From an uncultured Collinsella sp. (GTDB taxonomy: Bacteria; Actinomycetota; Coriobacteriia; Coriobacteriales; Coriobacteriaceae): DNA of 7,084 nucleotides. The position numbers and the translations under genes were made by a program. Shown piece after piece: positions 1 through 5,898 of this stretch. The notes below the pieces were generated by a model, which worked only from the letters and a program-made list of their open reading frames with translations, had not been told where the DNA came from and searched no databases. Location: positions 1 to 7,084 of the forward strand of contig CALFDL010000055.1 in NCBI GenBank assembly GCA_937950415.1, read 5' to 3'. Numbering within the stretch: the stretch's first letter is position 1; every line of letters begins with the position of its first letter.

Positions 1-482
1 ACGCCAACGACAACGCGGTGGTCAAGGCGATCTATGACTTTACGCATGGCTCTCTGCGTCCGCTGTTTATCGGCATTGTCGTGGCGCTGGTGCTCGTGAG
101 CCTGTATTTCCCCGTGCGCGACTTGTACGTGGCAAAACGCTCGAGCGATATCTTGGCCAAGCAGGTCGAGATTCGCCAGCAATACAATGATGAGCTGCAA
201 AAAAGCGTCGACAAGCTGCTCTCGGAGGAGGGTATCAAGGACGCGGCGTCCGAGGACCTGGGCCTGGTGATGCCCGGCGAGAAGAAGATTGACGTGCTAG
301 GCTTGGACGACGATTCGGACTCGTCGTCGAGCAAAAAGTCCTCAAACGCCAAGAAGGCCAGCGAAGTGGCCAAGGAAATCGAAGAAGTCGGCAAGGACGC
401 GCCGTGGTACATCCAGGCGCTCGACATGCTGTTTGGGTTTAACGGTGTCGAGGGTCAGACGGTCGTGTCCAACGGCAAATAG
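1..482 (+). CDS. FtsB/DivIC-like septum formation protein, 5' end outside window
   Basis: Likely a septum-formation initiator (FtsB/DivIC family), a bitopic protein of the divisome core. The reading frame is open from base 3; the GTG at 18 has no Shine-Dalgarno sequence before it, so the real start probably lies upstream. Counting from that GTG, residues 16-33 form one transmembrane helix (LFIGIVVALVLVSLYFPV), and residues 35-75 are heptad-like coiled coil. The family hallmark follows at 79-88 (EDLGLVMPGE). FtsB proteins usually end soon after that motif. Here about 66 more residues follow: an acidic/serine tract at 97-109, a Lys/Glu/Ala-rich helix, and a hydrophobic end (APWYIQALDMLFGFNG). 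The stop is 20 nt before the ppx start, so the two genes are probably one transcript. The family call rests on the TM, coiled-coil and PGE pattern and on the ppx neighbour. The tail has no function I can name. Confidence 0.75.
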   Translation, partial: ANDNAVVKAIYDFTHGSLRPLFIGIVVALVLVSLYFPVRDLYVAKRSSDILAKQVEIRQQYNDELQKSVDKLLSEEGIKDAASEDLGLVMPGEKKIDVLGLDDDSDSSSSKKSSNAKKASEVAKEIEEVGKDAPWYIQALDMLFGFNGVEGQTVVSNGK

Positions 483-502
483 CGCCCGGAGGGGAACCTG
501 CA

Positions 503-1507
503 ATGACAAATTGCAAACGCTATAAGGTGGCCGCGATCGACCTGGGAACGGTGTCGTCGCGACTGGTGTTGGCCCAGGTCGAGGCCGGGGCGATTGTGGA
601 ATCGTCCAAGCATACCGAGATTACCGACCTGGGCGAGGGCGTGGACGCGACGGGCCGCTTTTGCGAGGCGGCCGTTGAGCGTGTGCTCGATGCGTGTCGT
701 ATGTTTGTGGATGAGGCGCGTGCCTTTGGGGCCGCGTGCGTCTGCACCACCTGCACGAGTGCCGCGCGCGATGCGTCCAATGCCGCGCTGCTGCTGGACG
801 GCCTGCGCGAGTTGGGGCTCAAACCACAGGTGATTCCGGGCGAGGTCGAGGCGCGCCTGACATTTTTTGGCGTGGCGCACGACTTTGCCGGCGAGCGCAT
901 CATCGTCGCGGATTCGGGCGGCGGCTCCACGGAGCTCGCGACGGGCGTATACGCTCCGGAGCGCAGCGTCTTTGCGCTGGAGGGAACGCGCTCGCTGGAC
1001 ATCGGTTGCCGCCGCGTGACGGAGCGCTTTTTCTCCGCGTTGCCGCCCGCGGATGGCGAGCTTTCAGCCGCCGCTGCGTGGTCGGGCGAGCAGTTCGGGG
1101 CTTACTTTGAGGGCCTGCCTGTCGACTTTGAGCGCGCCGAGCGCCTCGTTGCGGTGGGTGGCACCGTCACCACGCTCGTGGCACTCGTTCACGAGCTGGA
1201 ACCGTATGATTCGAGCTTTGTGCACCTACGCGAGCTGTCGCTGGAGCAGGTCTCGGCCGCTATCGAGCGCATGTCTGTGTTGGACGCGGAAGGCATCGCC
1301 GCGCTACCGGGTGTACAGCCCAAACGCGCGGGCGTGATCTTGGCTGGTGCCGTGGTGATTCGCGAGCTTATGCGAGCCGGCGGCTACGACACGCTCACCG
1401 TAAGCGAGAACAGCCTGCTTGCCGGCATGGCTGCCACCATCAACGAGACTCTCGACGGCGCGACCCCCACCATCGGCTGGACCCCCAGCCTCAGCGCCCT
1501 CCAATAA
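503..1507 (+). CDS. Ppx/GppA-family phosphatase
   Basis: Exopolyphosphatase / guanosine-pentaphosphate phosphohydrolase family, cytoplasmic, with an ASKHA (actin-like ATPase) fold. Members remove terminal phosphate from polyphosphate or convert pppGpp to ppGpp. Family motifs appear in order: phosphate-1 loop AAIDLGTVSSRL (10-21), TSAARDASN (85-93), the Glu-containing GEVEARLTFFG (113-123), phosphate-2 loop DSGGGSTEL (137-145), AVGGT (217-221), and RAGVILAG (275-282). At 334 residues it is the short, two-domain form without the C-terminal HD-like domain of E. coli Ppx. The start is set by GGAGGGG at 488-494, 8 nt before the ATG. An oddity is that phosphate-1 reads GTVSSR, while the family usually has an Asn where this protein has Val (G-S/T-N-S). 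It follows the FtsB-like gene directly. The sequence cannot decide between polyphosphatase and pppGpp hydrolase activity. Confidence 0.9.
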   Translation: MTNCKRYKVAAIDLGTVSSRLVLAQVEAGAIVESSKHTEITDLGEGVDATGRFCEAAVERVLDACRMFVDEARAFGAACVCTTCTSAARDASNAALLLDGLRELGLKPQVIPGEVEARLTFFGVAHDFAGERIIVADSGGGSTELATGVYAPERSVFALEGTRSLDIGCRRVTERFFSALPPADGELSAAAAWSGEQFGAYFEGLPVDFERAERLVAVGGTVTTLVALVHELEPYDSSFVHLRELSLEQVSAAIERMSVLDAEGIAALPGVQPKRAGVILAGAVVIRELMRAGGYDTLTVSENSLLAGMAATINETLDGATPTIGWTPSLSALQ

Positions 1508-1572
1508 GTTGCGGTGAAATACGGACTAAAATCGCCCTTTCGGGCACCAAACAGTCCCTATTCCACCGCAAC
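1508..1572. repeat. Imperfect palindrome after ppx, REP-like
   Basis: Two 20-nt arms, 1508-1527 and 1553-1572, are complementary at 18 of 20 positions (mismatches at 1517/1563 and 1522/1558). Between them sits a small hairpin, GCCC (1534-1537) and GGGC (1542-1545), closing a TTTC loop; read on the minus strand that loop is GAAA. The left arm begins at the base after the ppx TAA. No T-run follows the outer stem, so it is not a textbook intrinsic terminator, although the ppx transcript would fold into it. It lies between two converging transcripts, ppx and tRNA-Leu. The shape is that of repetitive extragenic palindromes, but copy number cannot be seen from one window. Confidence 0.6.
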
Positions 1573-1592
1573 TCACCATCTGTATCGGCATC

Positions 1593-1633
1593 CAGAAGAA
1601 ACGAGCCCGCATCTCAAAGGGACACGGGCCCGT
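1593..1633 (-). terminator. Terminator downstream of tRNA-Leu
   Basis: On the minus strand a stem forms from 1633-1625 and 1609-1601: eight base pairs plus one A/C mismatch, with a 15-nt loop. The T-rich run TTCTTCT (1600-1594) follows the stem. It starts 10 nt past the CCA end of the tRNA, so it probably ends the TPR-like gene - tRNA transcript. Confidence 0.65.
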
Positions 1634-1643
1634 AAAAGCCATA

Positions 1644-1728
1644 TGGTAGGGGCGGTGGGACTCGAACCCACAATCCTTGCGGCGAGAGATTTTAAGTCTC
1701 CTGCGTATGCCAATTCCGCCACGCCCCC
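1644..1728 (-). tRNA. tRNA-Leu (UAA anticodon)
   Basis: The minus strand folds as a class II tRNA of 85 nt including an encoded CCA (1646-1644). The acceptor arm is GGGGGCG (1728-1722) with CGCCCCT (1654-1648), then discriminator A and CCA. The D-arm has the leucine-type GGCGGAATTGGCA sequence. The anticodon stem GGAGA/TCTCT holds the loop CTTAAAA, giving anticodon UAA, which reads UUA and UUG. An extended variable arm and the T-arm GTGGG-TTCGAGT-CCCAC follow. Discriminator A fits leucine identity. The first acceptor pair is G1-U72, a wobble instead of the usual G-C. The gene starts 31 nt after the stop of the TPR-like gene on the same strand, and I see no promoter of its own, so it may be cut from that mRNA. 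Confidence 0.96.
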
Positions 1729-1759
1729 GTGAGACTAGAAGTCTAGCACAAGCCGTCCG

Positions 1760-2383
1760 TTACGCGTTGACGGCCATCGAGTGTTGGCCCGACTTCTCGA
1801 GGAACTCTTGGAACTTGGCCTCGTCGCCCTTGTTTTGGTACTGCAGCGCCAGCAGATACTCCAGGCGGCAGCGCTTGACCGGGTCGTCGCCGGCCTCCTT
1901 GAGCATGCGCTCCAGCTCGGGAATGTCGTTGTGGCGCTTGAGGATCATCGTGTCGTACATCAGTTGGCATTCGTGTGCGACCGCCTCGGCCTGACCGTCC
2001 TCAAAGCCCTTGATCTCGTGCAAAAGTTCCTTAGACTTTTTGCGGTCCTCCTGGCCAACGTAGTAGTTAAAGGCCTTGATCACCAGGTCGACGCGCTGCA
2101 TCTTGGGCAGGTTGAGCCCCAGCAGCAGGTCGAACATCTCGCTGGCGCGCTCGTGGTCCTCGCGCAGCAGATAGGAGTTCAGACGCAGGTAGTCGCGGTT
2201 GTAGCGCGGGTACAGCATGCTGGTGAGTTTGCCGTCGAGCAAACGATCGAACTCGTCCCACTGCTTGGCAGCCATAAGCTGCTGCAGACGCTTGAACGTG
2301 GTGCGTTTTTTGACGCTAAAGAACACCGACACGGCGATGCAGATGATAACGACGGCGGTCCAGAGGGTGCGGGAATCGGGCAT
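1760..2383 (-). CDS. Membrane-anchored helical-repeat (TPR-like) protein
   Basis: A 207-residue protein of unknown function. Residues 7-23 (LWTAVVIICIAVSVFFS) form an N-terminal membrane anchor, followed by the basic segment KKRTTFKR, so the body should stay in the cytoplasm. Residues 30-200 are almost wholly helical with TPR-like spacing: AAKQWDEFDRLLDG, LLREDHERASEMFDLLLG, YVGQEDRKKSKELLHEI, and LALQYQNKGDEAKFQEFLEKSG near the C-terminus. Such proteins are usually protein-binding scaffolds. The chosen start is the ATG at 2383, with AAGGA eight bases upstream. The frame is open further, to 2494, but the extra 37 codons cross the likely promoter and lack the anchor-at-start layout. A good -10 box lies at 2444-2439. 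tRNA-Leu follows on the same strand. I do not recognise a named family. Confidence 0.8.
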   Translation of the reverse strand: MPDSRTLWTAVVIICIAVSVFFSVKKRTTFKRLQQLMAAKQWDEFDRLLDGKLTSMLYPRYNRDYLRLNSYLLREDHERASEMFDLLLGLNLPKMQRVDLVIKAFNYYVGQEDRKKSKELLHEIKGFEDGQAEAVAHECQLMYDTMILKRHNDIPELERMLKEAGDDPVKRCRLEYLLALQYQNKGDEAKFQEFLEKSGQHSMAVNA

Positions 2384-2438
2384 TTCAGAGTCCTTAGTCG
2401 CTCTTAAAGCGAGCGGTATGACAACACGTACTAGATGT

Positions 2439-2467
2439 ATTATACGCAGCGCACAAGCAAACTGGCA
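2439..2467 (-). promoter_or_regulatory. Probable promoter of the TPR-like gene
   Basis: The minus strand carries a perfect TATAAT at 2444-2439, with a weak -35 (TGCCAG, 2467-2462) 17 bp upstream. It lies 56 bp before the chosen ATG at 2383. A small inverted repeat in the leader (CGCTC 2399-2403 / GAGCG 2411-2415) is too short to interpret. The -35 is poor, so the call rests mainly on the -10 and its position. Confidence 0.5.
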
Positions 2468-2546
2468 TAAAAGCTCATCGAGGCTGAGTGCCATCGCTCG
2501 CTGCGGTACACTTACCTAAAGTAAACCATGAAGGGAGACATTACCT

Positions 2547-2834
2547 ATGAAGAAGATCGTTTTGGCTTGCGGTGCTGGCGCTGCTACTTCCACGCTCGTT
2601 GCCCAGAAGGTCGCTACCATGCTCGACGCCAACGGTTATGCCGGCAAGTATGAGATCGTGCAGTGCGCCATCTCCGAGGCCAAGGACGCTTGCGACGAGG
2701 GCGCCGACCTGCTGATCGCCACCACCGTTGCCCCCGAGGGCCTCACCTGCCCGTACGTGAGTGGCGTGCCCTTCATGACCGGCATGAACCGCGTCGCTGC
2801 TGAGAAGGCCGTTCTCGACGTCATGGCTCAGTAG
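2547..2834 (+). CDS. PTS sugar transporter subunit IIB, galactitol type
   Basis: A 95-residue cytoplasmic phosphocarrier of the GatB-like EIIB fold. It opens with a beta strand and phosphate-binding loop, MKKIVLACGAGAATSTL. Cys8 is the expected phospho-cysteine that takes phosphate from EIIA and passes it to sugar bound by EIIC. The length matches stand-alone EIIB proteins. Later segments fit the fold: ADLLIATT (53-60), GVPFMTGM (72-79) and a C-terminal helix. The start is supported by GAAGGGAGA (2530-2538). No EIIA, EIIC or sugar enzyme is visible on either side, so this is an orphan EIIB whose partners must be encoded elsewhere. Galactitol type is judged from the short CGxGxATS start; the real substrate is unknown. 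The VOC gene follows after 12 nt in the same frame. Confidence 0.9.
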   Translation: MKKIVLACGAGAATSTLVAQKVATMLDANGYAGKYEIVQCAISEAKDACDEGADLLIATTVAPEGLTCPYVSGVPFMTGMNRVAAEKAVLDVMAQ

Positions 2835-2846
2835 GCGCTGCCCGTT

Positions 2847-3221
2847 ATGAGTGAGCAGAACGCCAACCCGGTAGAGCTCTTTGGCATGCGCGTCGCCCAC
2901 GTGGGCATCAACGCCACCGACCCGGCCGATGCCCTGGAGATCGCGGAGCTGTTCTCGACGATGATGGGCCTGCCCGTTATTGAGACCCCGGTTTCGTACT
3001 TTAACGATTCGCTGATCGAGGTCATGAAGCAGAACGGTCGTGGCGCCAAGGGCCACATCGGCTTTGCCGTCAACGACATCGATGCGGCCGAGAAGTGGTT
3101 TGCCGAGCGCGGGCTCGAGGTCAACGAGAAGTCGCGCGCGCTGCTGCCCGACGGTGGTACCAAGCTCGTGTACTTTAAGCGCGAGTTCGCCGGTTTCGCC
3201 GTGCACCTGTGCCGCGAGTAG
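2847..3221 (+). CDS. VOC-superfamily (glyoxalase-fold) protein
   Basis: A 124-residue protein with the paired beta-alpha-beta-beta-beta layout of the vicinal-oxygen-chelate fold. The first half begins AHVGINATDPADALEIAELFSTMMGLPV and ends SLIEVM; the second begins GHIGFAVNDIDAAEKWFAERGLEV and ends FAVHLCRE. Possible metal ligands are His18, Glu58, His70 and the terminal-strand His120, where many relatives have Glu. I recall similar domains as C-terminal extensions of some KDPG-type aldolases in gut Firmicutes, which would suit a sugar-catabolism setting, but this is memory, not a search. There is no good ribosome-binding site before the ATG, only a weak GG in the preceding 15 nt. The gene lies 12 nt after the EIIB stop in the same frame, so translation probably depends on the upstream gene. 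The substrate is unknown. Confidence 0.8.
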   Translation: MSEQNANPVELFGMRVAHVGINATDPADALEIAELFSTMMGLPVIETPVSYFNDSLIEVMKQNGRGAKGHIGFAVNDIDAAEKWFAERGLEVNEKSRALLPDGGTKLVYFKREFAGFAVHLCRE

Positions 3222-3244
3222 CGCACAGGCTGCTATAGCTAGCG

Positions 3245-3283
3245 AAAGGGGATAGGGCCGCATGGCCTTATCCCCTTATTTAT
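3245..3283 (+). terminator. Strong intrinsic terminator, possibly bidirectional
   Basis: A 12-bp stem (3248-3259 with 3264-3275, one G-T pair) closes a GCAT loop and is followed by TTATTTAT on the plus strand. It ends the EIIB-VOC transcript, 26 nt after the VOC stop. On the minus strand the stem is followed by only TTT, and the histidine kinase stop at 3297 lies just before it, so it may also serve the converging operon. Confidence 0.88.
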
Positions 3284-3296
3284 GCCGAGGGGCTTT

Positions 3297-4592
3297 CTAC
3301 CGCGGCAGGCGAATCGTAAAGCGGCTGCCGACGCCCTCGACTGAGGTCACGCCAATGACACCGCCATGGCTATCGACGATCCACTTGGCAATGGCAAGCC
3401 CCAGACCCGAGCCCTGCGCGCCGGCATCGCGCGCGTTGTCGGCGCGATAGAACCGTTCAAACGCGTGAGCTGCGGATTCCTGGTTCATGCCGATACCCTC
3501 GTCCTCAACACTTATGTCGATCGTGCCCGCGCCCGCATCCGGCGTCACGCCAAACGAGATGGATGTGCCCGCGTCCGAATACTTGGCGGCGTTCTGCACG
3601 ATCACGCGCAGAGCCTGCTTCACGAGCGCCACGTCAACGGGCGCGTCGCAGCGCGGGTCGCTGGTAAGTGCGGCATCGTACGCCAGTCGATATGTGTGCG
3701 CGGCATCGATCATCTGCGATTCCTCGCATACCTCGCCGACCAGTGCGGCCAGGTTGGTATTCGCACGCCGCAGGACCGTGCGCCCGGCATCGCCGCGCGC
3801 CAAAAACAGCAGCTGCTCCACGAGCTCCTGCATATGCTCGCTTTCGGCCTTGAGCGAGGCAATGGACTCTGCCAGCACGTCCGGGTCGTCTTTGCCCCAG
3901 CGGTCGAGCATGTTCACGTAGCCCTGAATCACCGCGATGGGCGTGCGCAGCTCGTGGCTCGCATCGTTGACAAAGCGCATCTGCTGCAGCTTGGCCTCTT
4001 GCATCTGGCGCAGTAGGCGGTTGAGTGCAACCTCGATGCTTGCCAGGTCGGCGTCGCCGGTGGTGACGCTCGGCGAGTCGACGCTTGCGCGCTCGATGGC
4101 CTGCTCCAGCGTTTCCATCTTGCCGCCGGAGAGCTGCATGCGGCCGAGTTCGTCCACGCGCAGGGCCAGATCGTTGAGCGGCGCCATGGTGCGGCGCACG
4201 CGGCGGGCGCCGGCGAGCATGTTGAGCACGCTGATGACCTGCCAACCCACAACGACAAGGTAGAGAGGCCATAGCGTGACGAGGTCCTGCGCGAGGGGGA
4301 AAGTCTTGGTGGTACGCGCAAGCTCGACGGTATAGGTGAGCGTTGTCAGGTCCCAGCCGCGCGCGGGCGTCAGCGACATGCCGTGAACGGTGGCACCGGG
4401 GATCCATCCTGCGGTAAACGTGTCGTCGGGCAGTGTCTGGTTGTATCCATAGACGAGGATCGCCGCCGCAATCACTACCAGCAACAGATCGAGCCAGATG
4501 TAGCTCATCAGACGGCGCCACATATAGCTCCAGTTGATGGCGCGGGCGATGGAGGTGACGCGCTTGGCCTCGGCGTTACGCACGGCAGACAT
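3297..4592 (-). CDS. Sensor histidine kinase (HisKA/HATPase_c)
   Basis: A membrane sensor kinase of 431 residues that should phosphorylate the regulator encoded just upstream. Helices at about 30-50 (SYIWLDLLLVVIAAAILVYGY) and 104-127 (LVTLWPLYLVVVGWQVISVLNMLA) frame a short extracytoplasmic loop of about 53 residues, too small for a large sensor domain. A HAMP-like linker follows (128-200). The H-box is VNDASHELRTPIAVIQGY, with His213 as the phospho-acceptor. The N-box is VIVQNAAKYSD (Asn334), G1 is EDEGIGM (363-369), the F-box ERFYRAD, and G2 GSGLGLA (394-400). All key residues are intact. The start ATG at 4592 overlaps the regulator's 3' end by 17 nt, which suggests translational coupling. 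The frame stays open further upstream to 4955, but that part is antisense-like shadow inside the regulator gene. The stimulus is unknown. Confidence 0.95.
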   Translation of the reverse strand: MSAVRNAEAKRVTSIARAINWSYMWRRLMSYIWLDLLLVVIAAAILVYGYNQTLPDDTFTAGWIPGATVHGMSLTPARGWDLTTLTYTVELARTTKTFPLAQDLVTLWPLYLVVVGWQVISVLNMLAGARRVRRTMAPLNDLALRVDELGRMQLSGGKMETLEQAIERASVDSPSVTTGDADLASIEVALNRLLRQMQEAKLQQMRFVNDASHELRTPIAVIQGYVNMLDRWGKDDPDVLAESIASLKAESEHMQELVEQLLFLARGDAGRTVLRRANTNLAALVGEVCEESQMIDAAHTYRLAYDAALTSDPRCDAPVDVALVKQALRVIVQNAAKYSDAGTSISFGVTPDAGAGTIDISVEDEGIGMNQESAAHAFERFYRADNARDAGAQGSGLGLAIAKWIVDSHGGVIGVTSVEGVGSRFTIRLPR

Positions 4593-5337
4593 AGCCCACC
4601 CCGCGCACGGTCTGGATGATGCGGGCGCCGCCGGCGTCCTCGATCTTGGCGCGCAGGTGCGCGATGTGCACGTCGACGTTGTTGGTGTCGCCCACGTATT
4701 CGTAGCCCAGCGCCTCGTGCGCGATGCGCTCGCGTGTGAGCACGGTCTCGGCATGCGCCATAAGCAGGGCGAGGACGTCGAACTCGCGAGCCGTGAGCGC
4801 GATAGGCGAGCCGCCGACTGTGACTTCGCGGCGGCCGGGATCGAGCACGACTGAGCCAACGGCGAGCACGGCGGGGGAGGGCGCGGCAGAGGTCTTGGCA
4901 GAGTTACCAGCCGGGGGTACCGCAGCGGCACCCGTAGTGCCCTCCCCGGCCCCAACGCCCGAAGCCGCCCGCACGGCCTCCGAGCGCTTCAGCGCCACGC
5001 GGATCCGTGCGAACAGCTCCTCAATCGCAAACGGCTTGGTCAGGTAATCGTCGGCGCCGGCATCGAGCCCGGCCACCTTGTCCATCACGGCATCGCGCGC
5101 GGTGACCATTATCACCGGCACATCCTTGTGCTTGCGGACGCGCCGCAGGACCTCCATGCCGTTGAGCTGCGGCAACAGCACATCGAGCAGAATAAGATCG
5201 TAGTTGCGCTCCAGCGCCAGGTCCACGGCGGTGCGGCCATCGGCGGCGTGTTCCACCTGGTAGCCCTCGTGCTCCAGCTCGAGCGTCACAAAGCGGGCGA
5301 TTTTCTCCTCGTCCTCTACGATCAAGATCCGTGCCAT
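4576..5337 (-). CDS. OmpR/PhoB-family response regulator
   Basis: A DNA-binding regulator of 253 residues. The receiver domain (1-122) has the acidic pocket Glu8/Asp9, phospho-acceptor Asp52 (LILLDVLLP), Thr79 (MVTARD) and Lys101 (LTKPF). The C-terminal winged helix (about 158-253) contains the usual LTAREFDVLALL, a VDVHIAHLRAKIE recognition helix and the closing RGVGYVCRA. The two are joined by a long linker (about 124-157) rich in Ala, Gly, Pro, Ser and Thr, some 20-30 residues more than typical. The ATG at 5337 is preceded by GGGGG. It lies 18 nt after the DUF4342-like gene and overlaps the kinase gene by 17 nt, so the three should be co-expressed. Target promoters cannot be read from the window, although autoregulation would be ordinary for this family. 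Confidence 0.96.
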   Translation of the reverse strand: MARILIVEDEEKIARFVTLELEHEGYQVEHAADGRTAVDLALERNYDLILLDVLLPQLNGMEVLRRVRKHKDVPVIMVTARDAVMDKVAGLDAGADDYLTKPFAIEELFARIRVALKRSEAVRAASGVGAGEGTTGAAAVPPAGNSAKTSAAPSPAVLAVGSVVLDPGRREVTVGGSPIALTAREFDVLALLMAHAETVLTRERIAHEALGYEYVGDTNNVDVHIAHLRAKIEDAGGARIIQTVRGVGYVCRA

Positions 5338-5355
5338 GCGTGCCCCCGTCTGCGA

Positions 5356-5898
5356 TTACTTGTCGTCGTTGAGATTTTGCTTGATGTCGTCTGCGGCGTT
5401 GGCAGCGCTATCCATAAGGTTGTTGATGCTGCCGGGCACGTCGCCGTCGCTGTCGATGCGGTAGCGCATGCCAAAGAACAGGCCAATCAGCATCAGCCAT
5501 ATCGTGGCGCCCCAGGCAAACAGCGCGACGATGGGGATCAGGATGGGGATGTTGAGGATGATCGCATCGCGGCGCGTAGCGATAAACTTGGTGTCCAGAC
5601 TCAGGCGGAAGAGCTTTTTGAGGTACTCCCACACGCTGTCCATCTTCTTGGAGAAGTCGGTCTTTTCGCTCGACTTCTCGTAGGCGGCCTGCGCGGCGAC
5701 CATCTCGGCCGAGGGTTCGTCGACCGGCGCGGACTCGGTGGCGGCGTGCGCCGACGTGGTCTGGGTCTTGCCTTGCGACTCGAGCCAAATGATGGCGTCC
5801 AAAACGTTGCCGTCGGCGGCGTCGAGCGCGGCTTTGGCATCGGTGTAGCTCACGTTGCACTTGGTGCGGATGGTTTCAACTTTTTCGAGGTCGTCCAT
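5356..5898 (-). CDS. UBA-like/DUF4342 membrane protein
   Basis: A 180-residue protein of unknown function. Residues 4-42 (KVETIRTKCNVSYTDAKAAL, then ADGNVLDAIIWLES) form a UBA/TS-N-like three-helix domain similar to the start of elongation factor Ts. A polar linker (43-80) follows. Residues 81-150 look like the DUF4342 domain, with the amphipathic segment FSKKMDSVWEYLKKLF and a long hydrophobic stretch (112-143) that could cross the membrane as a hairpin, split near Trp129-Gly130. The acidic tail (148-180) contains DSAANAADDIKQNLNDD. The ATG at 5898 has AAAGGA upstream. It is the first gene of the operon with the response regulator and kinase, 18 nt from the next start. A role as an accessory or output of that two-component system is inference. 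The DUF4342 name comes from recognition of the domain order, not a search. Confidence 0.85.
   Translation of the reverse strand: MDDLEKVETIRTKCNVSYTDAKAALDAADGNVLDAIIWLESQGKTQTTSAHAATESAPVDEPSAEMVAAQAAYEKSSEKTDFSKKMDSVWEYLKKLFRLSLDTKFIATRRDAIILNIPILIPIVALFAWGATIWLMLIGLFFGMRYRIDSDGDVPGSINNLMDSAANAADDIKQNLNDDK

Noticed and set aside
1781..2407. Plus-strand open frame of 208 codons, Leu/Val-rich
   Set aside because: It is antisense to the TPR-like gene, with no ribosome-binding site. The opposite strand has a membrane anchor, helical repeats and a promoter.
2384..2494. N-terminal extension of the TPR-like protein
   Set aside because: The extra codons would cover the TATAAT box and leader, and the ATG at 2383 has a good ribosome-binding site and places the membrane anchor at the N-terminus.
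2541..3263. Minus-strand open frame of 240 codons
   Set aside because: It is antisense to the EIIB and VOC genes and runs through their terminator. It has no recognisable domain.
3634..4521. Minus-strand open frame of 295 codons
   Set aside because: It overlaps the kinase gene in a different frame and is rich in Arg, Ala and His with no motif. It is a high-GC shadow.
4593..4955. Upstream extension of the histidine kinase frame
   Set aside because: These 121 codons lie inside the response regulator gene in another frame and read as low-complexity Arg/Pro/Ser. The ATG at 4592 gives a normal kinase.
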